A stretch of 64,000 nucleotides of DNA from Propionibacterium cyclohexanicum (GCF_900111365.1 NZ_FOGZ01000016.1:1-64000), one strand, 5' to 3'. Shown: positions 38,697 to 47,651, numbered from the stretch's first letter. The notes: generated by a model from the sequence alone, not told the origin. Numbers and translations: made by a program.

Positions 38697-40211
38697 ATGA
38701 GTCCGCGAGAAATTGAGGTTTCCGAGCCGCGGGAGATCGGTATCACCGAACTCGTGCTGCGCGATGCCCATCAGAGCCTGTTTGCCACCCGAATGGCCAT
38801 GGAGGACATGGTCGATGCATGCGCCGACATCGACGCGGCCGGTTACTGGTCGGTCGAATGTTGGGGCGGTGCCACCTATGACAGCTGTATTCGCTTCCTC
38901 AATGAAGATCCCTGGGAGCGGCTGCGCACCTTCCGCAAGCTGATGCCCAACAGCCGCCTGCAGATGCTGCTGCGTGGCCAGAACCTGCTTGGCTACCGCC
39001 ACTACAACGATGAGGTTGTTGACCGTTTCGTCGACAAGTCCGCCGAGAACGGCATGGACGTCTTCCGCGTGTTCGATGCGATGAACGATCCCCGCAATAT
39101 GGAGCACGCGATGGCCGCCGTGAAGAAGGCGGGCAAGCACGCCCAGGGCACCATCTGCTACACGATCAGTCCCGCACACACCACCGAGGGCTATGTCAAG
39201 CTCGCCGGCCAGCTGCTCGACATGGGCGCTGACTCCATCGCGTTCAAGGACATGGCGGCACTGCTCAAGCCGCAGCCCGCCTATGACATCGTCAAGGGCA
39301 TCAAGGACACCTACGGCAAGGACGTGCAGATCAACGTGCACTGCCACTCCACCACCGGTGTCACCCTGGTCTCGCTCATGAAGGCCATCGAGGCCGGCGC
39401 GGATGTCGTCGACTCGGCCATCTCGTCCATGTCGCTCGGCCCCGGTCACAACCCCACTGAGTCGGTCGTCGAGATGCTCGAGGGTACCGGCTACACCACC
39501 GGTCTCGACATGGACCGCCTCATCAAGATCCGTGACCACTTCAAGGCGGTCCGCCCGAAGTACAAGAAGTTCGAGTCGAAGACCTTGGTCAATACGAACA
39601 TCTTCGCCTCCCAGATCCCCGGCGGCATGCTCTCCAATATGGAATCTCAGCTGCGTGCCCAGGGCGCCGAGGCGCGGATGGACGAGGTGATGGCCGAGGT
39701 CCCGGTCGTCAAGAAGGACGCCGGCTACCCGCCGCTGGTGACGCCATCCAGCCAGATCGTGGGCACCCAGGCCGTGTTCAATGTGCTGATGGGCCGTTAC
39801 AAGAGGATGACCGGCGAGTTCGCCGATCTCATGCTCGGTTACTACGGCGCCAGCCCCGCCGAGCGCAACCCCGAGGTCATCGCGCTGGCCGAGAAGCAGG
39901 CCGGCAAGAAGCCGATCACCCAGCGTCCCGCCGATCTGCTGGAGCCCGAATGGGACAAGCAGGTCGCAGAGGCCAGCAAGCTGTCGGGTTTCAACGGCTC
40001 CGACGAGGACGTGCTCACCTACGCTCTGTTCCCGGGAGTCGCCCCGACCTTCTTCGAGCACCGCGCCGAGGGGCCCAAGAGCGTCGGGCTCACCGAGGCC
40101 CAGCTCAAGGCCGAGGCGGAAGGGGCGAAGTCCACGGCCCTTGCCGGACCGATCAGCTACAACGTGACGGTCGGGGGAACCAGCCACGCCGTCACCGTCG
40201 AGCCTGCGTGA
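38697..40211 (+). CDS. Methylmalonyl-CoA carboxytransferase 5S subunit
   Basis: The 5S subunit of transcarboxylase moves the carboxyl from carboxybiotin to pyruvate, giving oxaloacetate. The 504 residues match the Propionibacterium freudenreichii subunit in size. The carboxyltransferase barrel has the metal Asp in LVLRDAHQSLFATR near residue 21, the carboxylated Lys in SIAFKDMAALLKP near 184, and metal His pair VHCHSTTGV near 209. The C-terminal PYC/OadA-like domain ends in ISYNVTVGG. The ATG at 38697 follows GGGAGG. It is the first of the four-gene locus 5S-12S-small-1.3S. Confidence 0.95.
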   Translation: MSPREIEVSEPREIGITELVLRDAHQSLFATRMAMEDMVDACADIDAAGYWSVECWGGATYDSCIRFLNEDPWERLRTFRKLMPNSRLQMLLRGQNLLGYRHYNDEVVDRFVDKSAENGMDVFRVFDAMNDPRNMEHAMAAVKKAGKHAQGTICYTISPAHTTEGYVKLAGQLLDMGADSIAFKDMAALLKPQPAYDIVKGIKDTYGKDVQINVHCHSTTGVTLVSLMKAIEAGADVVDSAISSMSLGPGHNPTESVVEMLEGTGYTTGLDMDRLIKIRDHFKAVRPKYKKFESKTLVNTNIFASQIPGGMLSNMESQLRAQGAEARMDEVMAEVPVVKKDAGYPPLVTPSSQIVGTQAVFNVLMGRYKRMTGEFADLMLGYYGASPAERNPEVIALAEKQAGKKPITQRPADLLEPEWDKQVAEASKLSGFNGSDEDVLTYALFPGVAPTFFEHRAEGPKSVGLTEAQLKAEAEGAKSTALAGPISYNVTVGGTSHAVTVEPA

Positions 40212-40226
40212 GGATGATTGCCAATC

Positions 40227-41801
40227 ATGGCTGACAAGAACGTGATCAAGCTCGCCGAGACGATGGATGCCCGAGTGAGCCAGCTCGCCGAGCAGCACCA
40301 CATCATCGAGTTGGGGGGTGGGCAGGCCCGGCTGGACAAGCAGCACGAGAAGGGCAAGGAGACGGCGCGCGAGCGCATCGACAATCTTCTCGACCCCCAC
40401 TCCTTCGAGGAGGTCGGAGCTTTCCGCAAGCACCGCACCACCCTGTTCGGCATGGACAAGGCAGTCGTCCCCGCCGACGGCGTGGTGACCGGCTCGGGGA
40501 CCATCTTCGGACGTCCGGTGCATGTCGCCTCTCAGGACTTCTCCGTGATGGGCGGCTCCGCTGGCGAGACGCAGTCCACCAAGGTCGTCGAGACGATGGA
40601 GCAGTCACTGCTTACCGGAACGCCCTTCCTGTTCTTCTACGATTCCGGCGGCGCCCGCATCCAGGAGGGCATCGATTCGCTGTCCGGCTACGGCAAGATG
40701 TTCTTCGCCAATGTGAAGCTGTCGGGGGTCGTGCCGCAGATCGCCATCATCGCCGGGCCGTGCGCCGGCGGCGCGTCCTATTCGCCCGCTCTCACCGATT
40801 TCATCATCATGACCAAGCAGGCCCACATGTTCATCACGGGCCCCCAGGTGATCAAGTCGGTGACCGGTGAGCAGGTGAGCGCCGATGAGCTCGGCGGCGC
40901 CGTTGCTCATATGACCACCTCCGGCAACATTCACTTCGTTGCCGAGGACGACGATGCAGCCATCCTCATCGCCAAGAAGCTGCTGAGCTTCCTGCCGCAG
41001 AACAACACCGAGGACGCCGAGTTCGTCAATCCGAACAATGACGTCTCACCGTGCGAGGAGCTGCGCGAGATAGTCCCGCTGGACGGCAAGAAGGGCTACG
41101 ACATCCGCGATGTCATTGCCAAGATCGTCGACTGGGGTGACTATCTGGAGGTGAAGGCCGGCTACGCGACCAATATCGTCACGGCCTTCGCGCGGATCAA
41201 TGGCCGTACCGTGGGCATCGTCGCGAACCAGCCGAAAGTGATGTCGGGCTGCCTCGACATCAATGCATCGGACAAGGCGGCCGAGTTCATCGGTTTCTGC
41301 GATGCCTTCAACATCCCGCTCGTCCAGCTGGTCGACGTGCCCGGCTTCCTGCCGGGCGTCCAGCAGGAGTACGGCGGCATCATCCGGCACGGCGCCAAGA
41401 TGCTCTACGCCTACTCGGAGGCAACTGTTCCCAAGATCACGGTCGTCCTGCGCAAGGCCTACGGTGGTTCATATCTGGCGATGTGCAACAAGGATCTCGG
41501 GGCGGACGCCGCGTATGCCTGGCCCAGCGCCGAGATCGCCGTGATGGGTGCAGAGGGTGCCGCCAATGTGATTTTCCGCAAGGAGATCAAGGCCTCCGAG
41601 GACCCGGCTGCGACGCGCGCCGAGAAGATCGAGGAATACTCGAACGCCTTCAACACGCCCTATGTGGCCGCCGCGCGCGGCCAGGTCGACGATGTCATCG
41701 ACCCGGCAGACACCCGTCGCAAGATCGCCGCCGCACTGGAGATGTACGCCACGAAGCGTCAGCCCCGTCCGGCCAAGAAGCACGGGAATATGCCGTGCTG
41801 A
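40227..41801 (+). CDS. mmdA: Methylmalonyl-CoA carboxytransferase 12S subunit
   Basis: The 12S subunit takes the carboxyl from methylmalonyl-CoA to biotin, releasing propionyl-CoA. The 524 residues are the duplicated crotonase-type carboxyltransferase fold, with RARERID-like KETARERIDNLLDP, FYDSGGARIQEG and GPCAGGASYSPALTDF for the N-half and PGFLPGVQQEYGGIIRHGAK and RKAYGGSYLAM for the C-half. The ATG at 40227 is 15 bp after the 5S stop. With 5S and 1.3S it forms the large transcarboxylase complex that links pyruvate to propionate production without ATP. Confidence 0.95.
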   Translation: MADKNVIKLAETMDARVSQLAEQHHIIELGGGQARLDKQHEKGKETARERIDNLLDPHSFEEVGAFRKHRTTLFGMDKAVVPADGVVTGSGTIFGRPVHVASQDFSVMGGSAGETQSTKVVETMEQSLLTGTPFLFFYDSGGARIQEGIDSLSGYGKMFFANVKLSGVVPQIAIIAGPCAGGASYSPALTDFIIMTKQAHMFITGPQVIKSVTGEQVSADELGGAVAHMTTSGNIHFVAEDDDAAILIAKKLLSFLPQNNTEDAEFVNPNNDVSPCEELREIVPLDGKKGYDIRDVIAKIVDWGDYLEVKAGYATNIVTAFARINGRTVGIVANQPKVMSGCLDINASDKAAEFIGFCDAFNIPLVQLVDVPGFLPGVQQEYGGIIRHGAKMLYAYSEATVPKITVVLRKAYGGSYLAMCNKDLGADAAYAWPSAEIAVMGAEGAANVIFRKEIKASEDPAATRAEKIEEYSNAFNTPYVAAARGQVDDVIDPADTRRKIAAALEMYATKRQPRPAKKHGNMPC

Positions 41802-41818
41802 TCGGAGGGAACAGATAG

Positions 41819-42064
41819 ATGTCCGATACAGACAAGGACTTGTTGATCACGACCTTGGCCACGAGGCTGGCCGCGCTGGAATCCGAGGTGGGTGCGCTCA
41901 AGGCGGCCAGTCCCGGTATTCCTGAGGACGTCGTGGTGGCCATCTCGGCTGCGGTGTCCGCCTATCTCGGCAACGACGGATCGGTGCAGGCCATTCGTTT
42001 CGCCCCGAGCCCCAATTGGATCCGGCAGGGTCGCAGGGCTCTTCAGAACCATTCCATTCGTTGA
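41819..42064 (+). CDS. Small OadG/MmdD-like protein of the transcarboxylase locus
   Basis: The 81-residue protein is encoded between the 12S and 1.3S genes with a good GGAGG site. Its N-half is a helix with Leu heptads (LLITTLATRLAALESEVGALK). Its C-half VVVAISAAVSAYLG, followed by IRFAPSPNWIRQGRR, resembles the C-terminal tail of OadG/MmdD small subunits of decarboxylases, where AAIAAYLG and a basic IRR end bind the carboxyltransferase subunit. There is no membrane helix. It may be an assembly or stabilising factor of the transcarboxylase; this is inference. Confidence 0.7.
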   Translation: MSDTDKDLLITTLATRLAALESEVGALKAASPGIPEDVVVAISAAVSAYLGNDGSVQAIRFAPSPNWIRQGRRALQNHSIR

Positions 42065-42079
42065 TCGGGAGAAACTGAC

Positions 42080-42451
42080 ATGAAGCTGAAGGTAACCGTC
42101 AACGGCGTCGCCTATGACGTCGATGTGGATGTCGACAAGACCCAGAACAATCCGCTCGGCACCATCGTGTTCGGGGGCGGGGCAGGCGGGCCGGCCCCCG
42201 TCGCCTCCGCCGGCGCCAGTACGGGCGCCAGCGCCGGCGAGGGAGAGATCCCTGCGCCGTTGGCCGGCACCGTCTCGAAGATCTTGGTGGCCGAGGGTGA
42301 CCAGGTGAAGGCGGGGCAGGTGGTACTCACCTTGGAGGCCATGAAGATGGAGACCGAGATCACTGCTCCGCGCGATGGTGTGGTCGAGAAGGTTCTCGTC
42401 GAGGCCCGCCAGCCCGTCCAGGGTGGTCAGGGGCTTGTCAAGATCGGCTGA
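42080..42451 (+). CDS. Transcarboxylase 1.3S biotin carrier
   Basis: The 123-residue protein carries biotin between the 12S and 5S active sites. It starts [20 protein letters not shown], then a Gly/Ala/Pro-rich linker (about 35-58), and the biotinyl domain (about 58-123) with the biotinyl-lysine in EAMKMETEI (residue about 91). The length matches the Propionibacterium 1.3S subunit. It begins 16 bp after the small gene and is followed by a perfect 28-bp palindrome terminator. Confidence 0.95.
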   Translation: MKLKVTVNGVAYDVDVDVDKTQNNPLGTIVFGGGAGGPAPVASAGASTGASAGEGEIPAPLAGTVSKILVAEGDQVKAGQVVLTLEAMKMETEITAPRDGVVEKVLVEARQPVQGGQGLVKIG

Positions 42452-42473
42452 ATCTCTGGTTGCAGTGCCGAGG

Positions 42474-42501
42474 TGGCCGGCCCGCGTACGCGGGCCGGCC
42501 A
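42474..42501. terminator. Perfect palindrome between 1.3S and SDR genes
   Basis: TGGCCGGCCCGCG-TA-CGCGGGCCGGCCA is a perfect 13-bp stem with almost no loop. It lies between convergent genes and should end both transcripts. No T-run follows. Confidence 0.75.
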
Positions 42502-42532
42502 TGTCATTCTCTGGGTCTGGAGCCGCTGCCGC

Positions 42533-43276
42533 TCAGCCGCGGTGGACCGTGAAATTGTTCACCTGGGCGCGTGGCCGCACGATCATCCGGTCGATGTTCA
42601 CATGGGCCGGGCGTGTGACGGCCCATCCGATGCAGTCGGCGATGTCCTGCGCCACGAGTGGCTCGGCCACGCCCTCGTAGACGGCGTCGGCTGCCGCCTG
42701 GTCGCCCCCGAACCGGACCTTGCTGAACTCCTCGGTCTTCACCATGCCCGGACAGATCTCCAGGACGCGGATCGGGCGCCCGCCCAGCTCCAGTCGCAGT
42801 GCCCCGGCGATATTGCGCTCGGCGGCCTTGGCTCCGCAGTACCCGGCCGCGCCGGGATAGGGGTACTCGGCTGCGGTGGAGGTGACGAACATGATGGTGC
42901 CCTCGGCCCGCTCGAGGGCCCCGATGAGTGCCTTTGTCACGCGGACGGTGCCGAGCACGTTGATCTCGTACATGGCGCGCCACTTGTCCAGGTCGGTGTC
43001 TTCGACCCGGTCCTGGCCGAAGGCCCCGCCGGCATTGTTCACCAGCACGTCGAGGCGCTGGCCGATCCGCTCGGCCAGCGCCGCCACCTCGGCGTCGCTG
43101 GTGAGATCGCAGGCGAGCGCGGTACCGCCGATCTCCTCGGCGAGGGCGTGCAGGCGGTCGGCGCGGCGGGCGGCCACGAAGGTGTGGAAGCCCAGCTTGC
43201 TCAGCTGCCGGGCTGTGGCGGCGCCGATGCCACTCGAGGCGCCGGTGACGAGGGCGGTTGGGGTTGAGGTGGTCAT
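42533..43276 (-). CDS. Short-chain dehydrogenase/reductase
   Basis: The 247 residues show the classical SDR pattern: TGASSGIGAATAR near residue 12 (NAD(P) binding), VLVNNAGGAFG near 80, the catalytic Ser in FVTSTAAEYPYPG and YCGAKAAE with Tyr and Lys, then EICPGMVKTEEFS. It resembles the NADP-dependent 3-hydroxy acid dehydrogenase (YdfG) group. The Met at 43276 begins the family N-terminus; longer frames run into the antisense of gpmA. Substrate unknown. Confidence 0.88.
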   Translation of the reverse strand: MTTSTPTALVTGASSGIGAATARQLSKLGFHTFVAARRADRLHALAEEIGGTALACDLTSDAEVAALAERIGQRLDVLVNNAGGAFGQDRVEDTDLDKWRAMYEINVLGTVRVTKALIGALERAEGTIMFVTSTAAEYPYPGAAGYCGAKAAERNIAGALRLELGGRPIRVLEICPGMVKTEEFSKVRFGGDQAAADAVYEGVAEPLVAQDIADCIGWAVTRPAHVNIDRMIVRPRAQVNNFTVHRG

Positions 43277-43357
43277 GTCCGCAGTATTGCACCGCGGCAG
43301 GCCCCTCGGTGGCTCCGGTCGGGTGGGCGGAGTCGTCTGAGGGCAGGGGCGGCTCGA

Positions 43358-43363
43358 TAGACT
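43358..43363 (+). promoter_or_regulatory. -10 element of a leaderless promoter for gpmA
   Basis: TAGACT lies 6 nt before the gpmA ATG, without Shine-Dalgarno. Confidence 0.55.
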
Positions 43364-43369
43364 CGCCCC

Positions 43370-44119
43370 ATGACCTACAGGCTGATCCTGCTCCGCCATG
43401 GCGAGAGCGAATGGAACTCCAAGAACTTGTTTACGGGCTGGGTTGACGTCGATCTCAACGAGAAGGGCGTCAAGGAGGCGACCCGCGGCGGAGAGCTGCT
43501 CGCCGAGCAGCAGCTGCTCCCTGACATCGTCCACACCTCGCTGCTGCGCCGCGCCATCCATACGGCCTATCTCGCGCTGGACAAGGCCGATCGCCACTGG
43601 ATCCCGGTGAGGCGCAGCTGGCGGCTCAACGAGCGCCACTACGGCGCTCTGCAGGGGCTCAACAAGACCGAGATCCGCGAGAAGTACGGCGAGGAGCAGT
43701 TCATGGCGTGGCGGCGTAGCTACGATGTGCCGCCGCCCCCCATTGATCGCGACGGCGAGTGGAGCCAGTTCAACGACCCGCGCTATGGCGACATCCCCGA
43801 GGGCGAGCGCCCGCTGGCGGAGTGCCTCAAGGACGTCGTGGGACGCATGCTGCCCTACTGGGAGTCGGACATCATTCCTGACCTCAAGGCCGGTAAGACC
43901 GTTCTCGTGGCCGCGCACGGTAACTCGCTGCGCGCCCTCGTGAAGCATCTCGACGAGATCGACGACAAGACGATCTCCGGGCTGAACATCCCCACCGGCA
44001 TCCCGCTGTACTACGAGCTCGACGAGAACTTCAAGCCGCTCGTGAAGGGCGGACGCTATCTCGACCCCGAGGCCGCGGAGGCGGGCCAGAAGGCCGTCGC
44101 CAGCCAGGGCAAGAAGTAG
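43370..44119 (+). CDS. gpmA: 2,3-bisphosphoglycerate-dependent phosphoglycerate mutase
   Basis: GpmA interconverts 3- and 2-phosphoglycerate in glycolysis. The 249 residues start [16 protein letters not shown], with the phospho-His in LLRHGES, then the conserved [18 protein letters not shown] and the second catalytic His in [17 protein letters not shown]. Length is typical. It is probably a leaderless message. A 46-bp perfect palindrome follows its stop. Confidence 0.95.
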   Translation: MTYRLILLRHGESEWNSKNLFTGWVDVDLNEKGVKEATRGGELLAEQQLLPDIVHTSLLRRAIHTAYLALDKADRHWIPVRRSWRLNERHYGALQGLNKTEIREKYGEEQFMAWRRSYDVPPPPIDRDGEWSQFNDPRYGDIPEGERPLAECLKDVVGRMLPYWESDIIPDLKAGKTVLVAAHGNSLRALVKHLDEIDDKTISGLNIPTGIPLYYELDENFKPLVKGGRYLDPEAAEAGQKAVASQGKK

Positions 44120-44130
44120 AGCTGCGCTAT

Positions 44131-44176
44131 AGCCAGTGGGGCGCCGTCACCGGCCGGTGACGGCGCCCCACTGGCT
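44131..44176. terminator. 46-bp perfect palindrome between gpmA and phoU
   Basis: Two 23-bp arms (AGCCAGTGGGGCGCC...) are exact reverse complements with no spacer, starting 12 bp after the gpmA stop and ending 43 bp before the phoU stop. It is the longest palindrome in the window. It can form a very stable hairpin in RNA from either strand. Confidence 0.8.
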
Positions 44177-44219
44177 GGTGCCCGGCCCGGCGTCCGATCG
44201 GGTCTGGCACCAGTGCGAA

Positions 44220-44885
44220 TCAGGTGGTGGGCCAGTCCTCGCCCTCCGGGGAGTTCCCGGTGATGATGTAGATGATGCGGCGACCCATGGCTACTGCGTG
44301 GTCGGCGATCCGCTCGTAGTAGCGACCGAGGAGAGCCGCGTCGACGGCCGCCTCCACGCTGTCCTTCCAGTTCGGGGAGGCGAGCATCCGGAACTGCTCG
44401 TTGCGCAGGTTGTCCATCTCCTCGTCGTCCTCGGGAAGGGTGTGGGCCTCTTCGAGGTCGCGCTCGGCGAGCGTGCGCCCCGCCTTGCTGATCATCGCCT
44501 CGGCAACCACCGACATCCGGTGGAAGGTCGCCACCAGCACATCGGGCACCGCCTTCTCGGGGTACCGGCGCCGAGCGGTCTCGGCGATGTGCGCCGCCAG
44601 ATCGCCGGTGCGTCCCAGATCCGCGATCACCTGCATCGCGGCGACGATGATCCGCAGCTCGCCCGCAACGGGGGCCTGGCGGGCCAACAGGGTGAAGCAA
44701 CGGGTCTCCAGCTGATCGTGCATGGCGTCGATCCGCACATCGCCACTGATGACATGCTCTGCGGCCGCGAGATTGGCGTCCAGGAGGGCGGTGGTGGCAT
44801 CGCGGACCGCCACCTGGACGGAATCAGACATGGTGACGAGCTGGTTGACGACCTCATCGAGTTCGGAGTGGTAATACTCGCGCAT
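44220..44885 (-). CDS. phoU: Phosphate uptake regulator PhoU
   Basis: PhoU links the Pst phosphate transporter to the sensor kinase and represses the Pho response when phosphate is ample. The 221 residues form two three-helix repeats, with RIDAMHDQLETRCFTLLARQAPVAGELRII-like motif 1 (metal-binding E/D, residues about 51-80) and ALLGRYYERIADHAVAMGRRI as the second. It is divergent from senX3-regX3, matching the mycobacterial phoY/senX3-regX3 link. A PHO-box-like set of direct repeats lies in between. Confidence 0.93.
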   Translation of the reverse strand: MREYYHSELDEVVNQLVTMSDSVQVAVRDATTALLDANLAAAEHVISGDVRIDAMHDQLETRCFTLLARQAPVAGELRIIVAAMQVIADLGRTGDLAAHIAETARRRYPEKAVPDVLVATFHRMSVVAEAMISKAGRTLAERDLEEAHTLPEDDEEMDNLRNEQFRMLASPNWKDSVEAAVDAALLGRYYERIADHAVAMGRRIIYIITGNSPEGEDWPTT

Positions 44886-45056
44886 TACTCACCTTCCTGC
44901 AGGGGCGCCGAGGCGCCGTGCCGACGTGGACCGGTGTGTCCGGCGAGGCCCCGATCCGGGTCCGCGACAAGCCTCTCACAACATCTGCTGCGGCCGGCGA
45001 TGGAGCCATCGGTCCATGACGCTAGTCGTTCGAGCATGTGCGACGCCCTCGATTGG

Positions 45057-45084
45057 GCGAAGAGAACGTGAACGGAGGATGAAC
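45057..45084 (-). promoter_or_regulatory. PHO-box-like direct repeats
   Basis: On the minus strand GTTCAT and GTTCAC occur 11 bp apart (rc of 45079-45084 and 45068-45073), with a weaker third unit CTTCGC 11 bp farther (45057-45062). Eleven-bp GTTCA repeats are the Pho-regulator site in streptomycetes and similar actinobacteria. The site lies between phoU and senX3 and could control both. Confidence 0.5.
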
Positions 45085-45139
45085 CTTCCTTGTCGCATAC
45101 TCCTGATATGACGGTTGAAGCCACCGGGGCGGCGGGCCG

Positions 45140-45145
45140 TAGAAT
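45140..45145 (+). promoter_or_regulatory. -10 element of a leaderless promoter for senX3
   Basis: TAGAAT stands 6 nt before the GTG at 45152 with no Shine-Dalgarno. It is the closest to the -10 consensus of the set. Confidence 0.6.
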
Positions 45146-45151
45146 TCTTGC

Positions 45152-46351
45152 GTGAGTCTCCTCGCCTCGGTGCTGCTCAGCTTCGGGCTCGGAGCCGTCG
45201 TCGGGGGCTCGATCGCCGGGGTCATTGCGTGGGGTCGATTCGCGCGCCTGAGGATGGCTCAGGAGCCGCCCGCCGTCGATCCCGAGGTGCCCACCGTCAT
45301 CGACTCCTTGCGCCAGCCGGCCATGGTTGTCGGGCCCCATGACGAGGTGCTGCATTCGAGCATCCAGGCTCGCACCATCGGCTTGGCTCGTGGCACCCGG
45401 ATCGGGATGGGCGAGGTTCTCGACGAGGTGCGCAGCGTGCGCCGTGAACAGCGCCCCACGATCCGCGAGGTGCAGGTGCGCAGCGCCGAGGGCAGTCCGG
45501 CTCGTCAGCTTCTCGTGAGAGTACGGCCGCTGGAACGCGGTGCCGTGCTCGTGGTCTCGGAGGATCACAGTGCGGTGGTTCGCGCCGATGAGTCCAAACG
45601 CGATCTGGTGGCCAATGTCAGCCATGAGCTGAAGACCCCGGTGGGGGCCCTCCAGGTGCTCGCCGAGACCGTTCAGGAGGCGGCGGACGATCCTGAGGCC
45701 GTGCGCCGCTTCGCGGCCCGGATGGCGATCGAGAGCCAGCGCCTCGGTGAGCTGGTCCGCCAGATCATCGAGCTGTCGCGGCTGCAGTCCGACGATCCGC
45801 TGCTGGAGGCCGAGGTCGTCGAGGTCGACGACATCGTCTCCGAGGCCGCCTCGCGCACCCGCGACGCTGCCCGCAGCCACCAGGTGGAGTTCGGCGTGGC
45901 CGGACAAACCGGTCTTCAGGTGGTCGGCGACGAAGGCCAATTGACCAATGCGCTGACCAATCTCATCCAGAACGCGGTGGCCTATTCTGACCCGGGTGCG
46001 CGGGTCTCGGTGACTACCTCGCGCGTGGCGGAGTCCGATGATCACTGGGTGGAAATAGCTGTCACCGACAATGGAATCGGTATCCGGCCGGAGGACCAGG
46101 AGCGCATTTTCGAGCGTTTCTACCGGGTTGACTATGCCAGGAGTCGTGAGAATGGTGGCACTGGTCTGGGGCTGTCGATTGTGAAACACATCGTGGCGGG
46201 CCACGGCGGCACGATCAGCGTGTGGAGCAGATTGGGGCGAGGGTCGACCTTCACCATTCGCCTTCCGGAGAACATCGATGCCGATGAAACGGGATTGCCA
46301 TGGGATGTCGAATCGATTGGCATCGTCGATGAGAGGAGCCAGGCGAAGTGA
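45152..46351 (+). CDS. senX3: Phosphate-responsive sensor histidine kinase
   Basis: This membrane kinase phosphorylates RegX3 under phosphate limitation. The 399 residues have an N-terminal membrane helix (LLASVLLSFGLGAVVGGSIAG), a PAS-like region (about 50-135), HisKA with the phospho-His in NVSHELKTPVGALQ near residue 160, and HATPase with NAVAYSDPGA, DNGIGIRPEDQERIFERFYR and GGTGLGLSIVKHIVAGHGG. Only one N-terminal helix is seen. The stop overlaps the regX3 start (GTGA). Divergent phoU would inhibit it in the usual model. Confidence 0.92.
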   Translation: MSLLASVLLSFGLGAVVGGSIAGVIAWGRFARLRMAQEPPAVDPEVPTVIDSLRQPAMVVGPHDEVLHSSIQARTIGLARGTRIGMGEVLDEVRSVRREQRPTIREVQVRSAEGSPARQLLVRVRPLERGAVLVVSEDHSAVVRADESKRDLVANVSHELKTPVGALQVLAETVQEAADDPEAVRRFAARMAIESQRLGELVRQIIELSRLQSDDPLLEAEVVEVDDIVSEAASRTRDAARSHQVEFGVAGQTGLQVVGDEGQLTNALTNLIQNAVAYSDPGARVSVTTSRVAESDDHWVEIAVTDNGIGIRPEDQERIFERFYRVDYARSRENGGTGLGLSIVKHIVAGHGGTISVWSRLGRGSTFTIRLPENIDADETGLPWDVESIGIVDERSQAK

Positions 46352-47025
46352 CGCGAGTCCTGATTATCGAGGATGAGGAATCCTATCGCGAGGCGACGGC
46401 ATACATGCTTGCCCGGGAGGGTTTCGACGTATCCCAGGCGCCAGATGGCGAGAAGGGTCTGGCCGAGTACGAGCGCGACGGCGCAGACCTCGTCCTGCTC
46501 GACCTCATGCTGCCGGGGCTGCCGGGCACCGAGGTGTGCAAGGCGCTGCGCCAGCGCAGCGATGTGCCGATCATCATGGTGACCGCTCGCGATGCCGAGA
46601 TCGACAAAGTTGTGGGCCTAGAGCTGGGCGCCGACGACTATGTCACCAAGCCGTTCAGCCATCGTGAGCTGGTGGCCCGTATTCGTGCGGTGTTGCGCCG
46701 CGGGCGCGACGAGGAATTGTTCCCGGACGTGGTCGAGAGCAGTAGCGTGCGGATGGACGTGGAACGCCACGAGGTGACCGTGCGCGGCAACCCGGTGCGG
46801 CTAGCCCTCAAGGAATTCGAACTGCTGGAATTGTTGTTGAGGAATGCTGGCAGGGTGATGACCAGGGGCCAGCTGATCGACCGTATCTGGGGTGCCGATT
46901 ATGTTGGGGACACGAAAACCCTCGATGTCCATATCAAGCGGCTGCGAGCAAAGATCGAACAGGACCCCTCTCATCCGGTCCAGCTGGTCACGGTGCGCGG
47001 GCTTGGCTACAAGTTCGAAGGGTGA
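46348..47025 (+). CDS. regX3: Phosphate response regulator (OmpR/PhoB family)
   Basis: The 225 residues consist of a receiver domain (1 to about 120: IIEDEESYREA, phospho-Asp in LVLLDLMLPGLPG, VTKPFSHRELVARI) and an OmpR winged helix (about 130-222: EFELLELLLRNAGRVMTRGQL, VDVHIKRLRAKIE-like DVHIKRLRAKIE, VTVRGLGYKFEG). It is translationally coupled to senX3. It should bind the PHO-box repeats upstream of senX3 and phoU when phosphate is short. Confidence 0.94.
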   Translation: MTRVLIIEDEESYREATAYMLAREGFDVSQAPDGEKGLAEYERDGADLVLLDLMLPGLPGTEVCKALRQRSDVPIIMVTARDAEIDKVVGLELGADDYVTKPFSHRELVARIRAVLRRGRDEELFPDVVESSSVRMDVERHEVTVRGNPVRLALKEFELLELLLRNAGRVMTRGQLIDRIWGADYVGDTKTLDVHIKRLRAKIEQDPSHPVQLVTVRGLGYKFEG

Positions 47026-47136
47026 TTGGCGGCTGGCAAGGGAAAACACCCGCACCGCTGGCGCCGGCGAGGGTGATCTCGCGGGTTTGCGGATAACTTC
47101 TCGAATTCTGCCGGGTCATCTCGGGCGCTGCTGTGG

Positions 47137-47142
47137 TAGAAT
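47137..47142 (+). promoter_or_regulatory. -10 element of the carD promoter
   Basis: TAGAAT lies 23 nt upstream of the carD ATG, followed by the ribosome site AAGGAGAGG. Unlike the leaderless cases, this gene has a short leader with a strong Shine-Dalgarno. Confidence 0.55.
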
Positions 47143-47165
47143 CGATAAGGAGAGGGGTTGCACAT

Positions 47166-47651
47166 ATGACTTTTGCAGTCGGTGAGACGGTCGTTTACCC
47201 GAACCATGGGGCGGCTGTCATCGAAGAGATCGAGACCCGCAAGATCAAAGGTGAAGACAAGCTCTACTTCGTGCTCCGGATCATCGGCCAGAACGATTTG
47301 GTCGTGCGGGTTCCTGCCTGCAACCTCGATCTGGTGGGGGTTCGGGACGTGGTCGACGAGGCAGGTCTCGAGAAGGTTTTCACCGTGCTGCGCACCCCGC
47401 ACGCGGAGGAGCCCACGAACTGGTCGCGTCGCTACAAGGCCAATCTCGAGAAGCTGCACTCGGGCAATGTGCTCAAGGTTGCCGAGGTCGTTCGCGATCT
47501 GTGGCGCCGTGAGAAGGACCGGGGACTATCGGCCGGCGAGAAGCGGATGCTCGCCAAGGCCCGTCAGATCCTCGTAAGCGAGCTCGCCTTGGCCGAGAAG
47601 GTCGAGGAGGATCGTGCCGAGGTCATGCTCGACGAGGTGCTGGCTTCCTGA
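47166..47651 (+). CDS. carD: RNA polymerase-binding regulator CarD
   Basis: CarD binds the RNA polymerase beta subunit and stabilises open promoter complexes, especially at rRNA genes. The 161 residues begin [23 protein letters not shown] (Tudor-like RNAP-interaction domain), continue with [18 protein letters not shown], and end in the helical DNA-binding domain with [34 protein letters not shown]. Length and sequence are typical. The start at 47166 follows AAGGAGAGG. It precedes ispD-ispF as in mycobacteria. Confidence 0.95.
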   Translation: MTFAVGETVVYPNHGAAVIEEIETRKIKGEDKLYFVLRIIGQNDLVVRVPACNLDLVGVRDVVDEAGLEKVFTVLRTPHAEEPTNWSRRYKANLEKLHSGNVLKVAEVVRDLWRREKDRGLSAGEKRMLAKARQILVSELALAEKVEEDRAEVMLDEVLAS

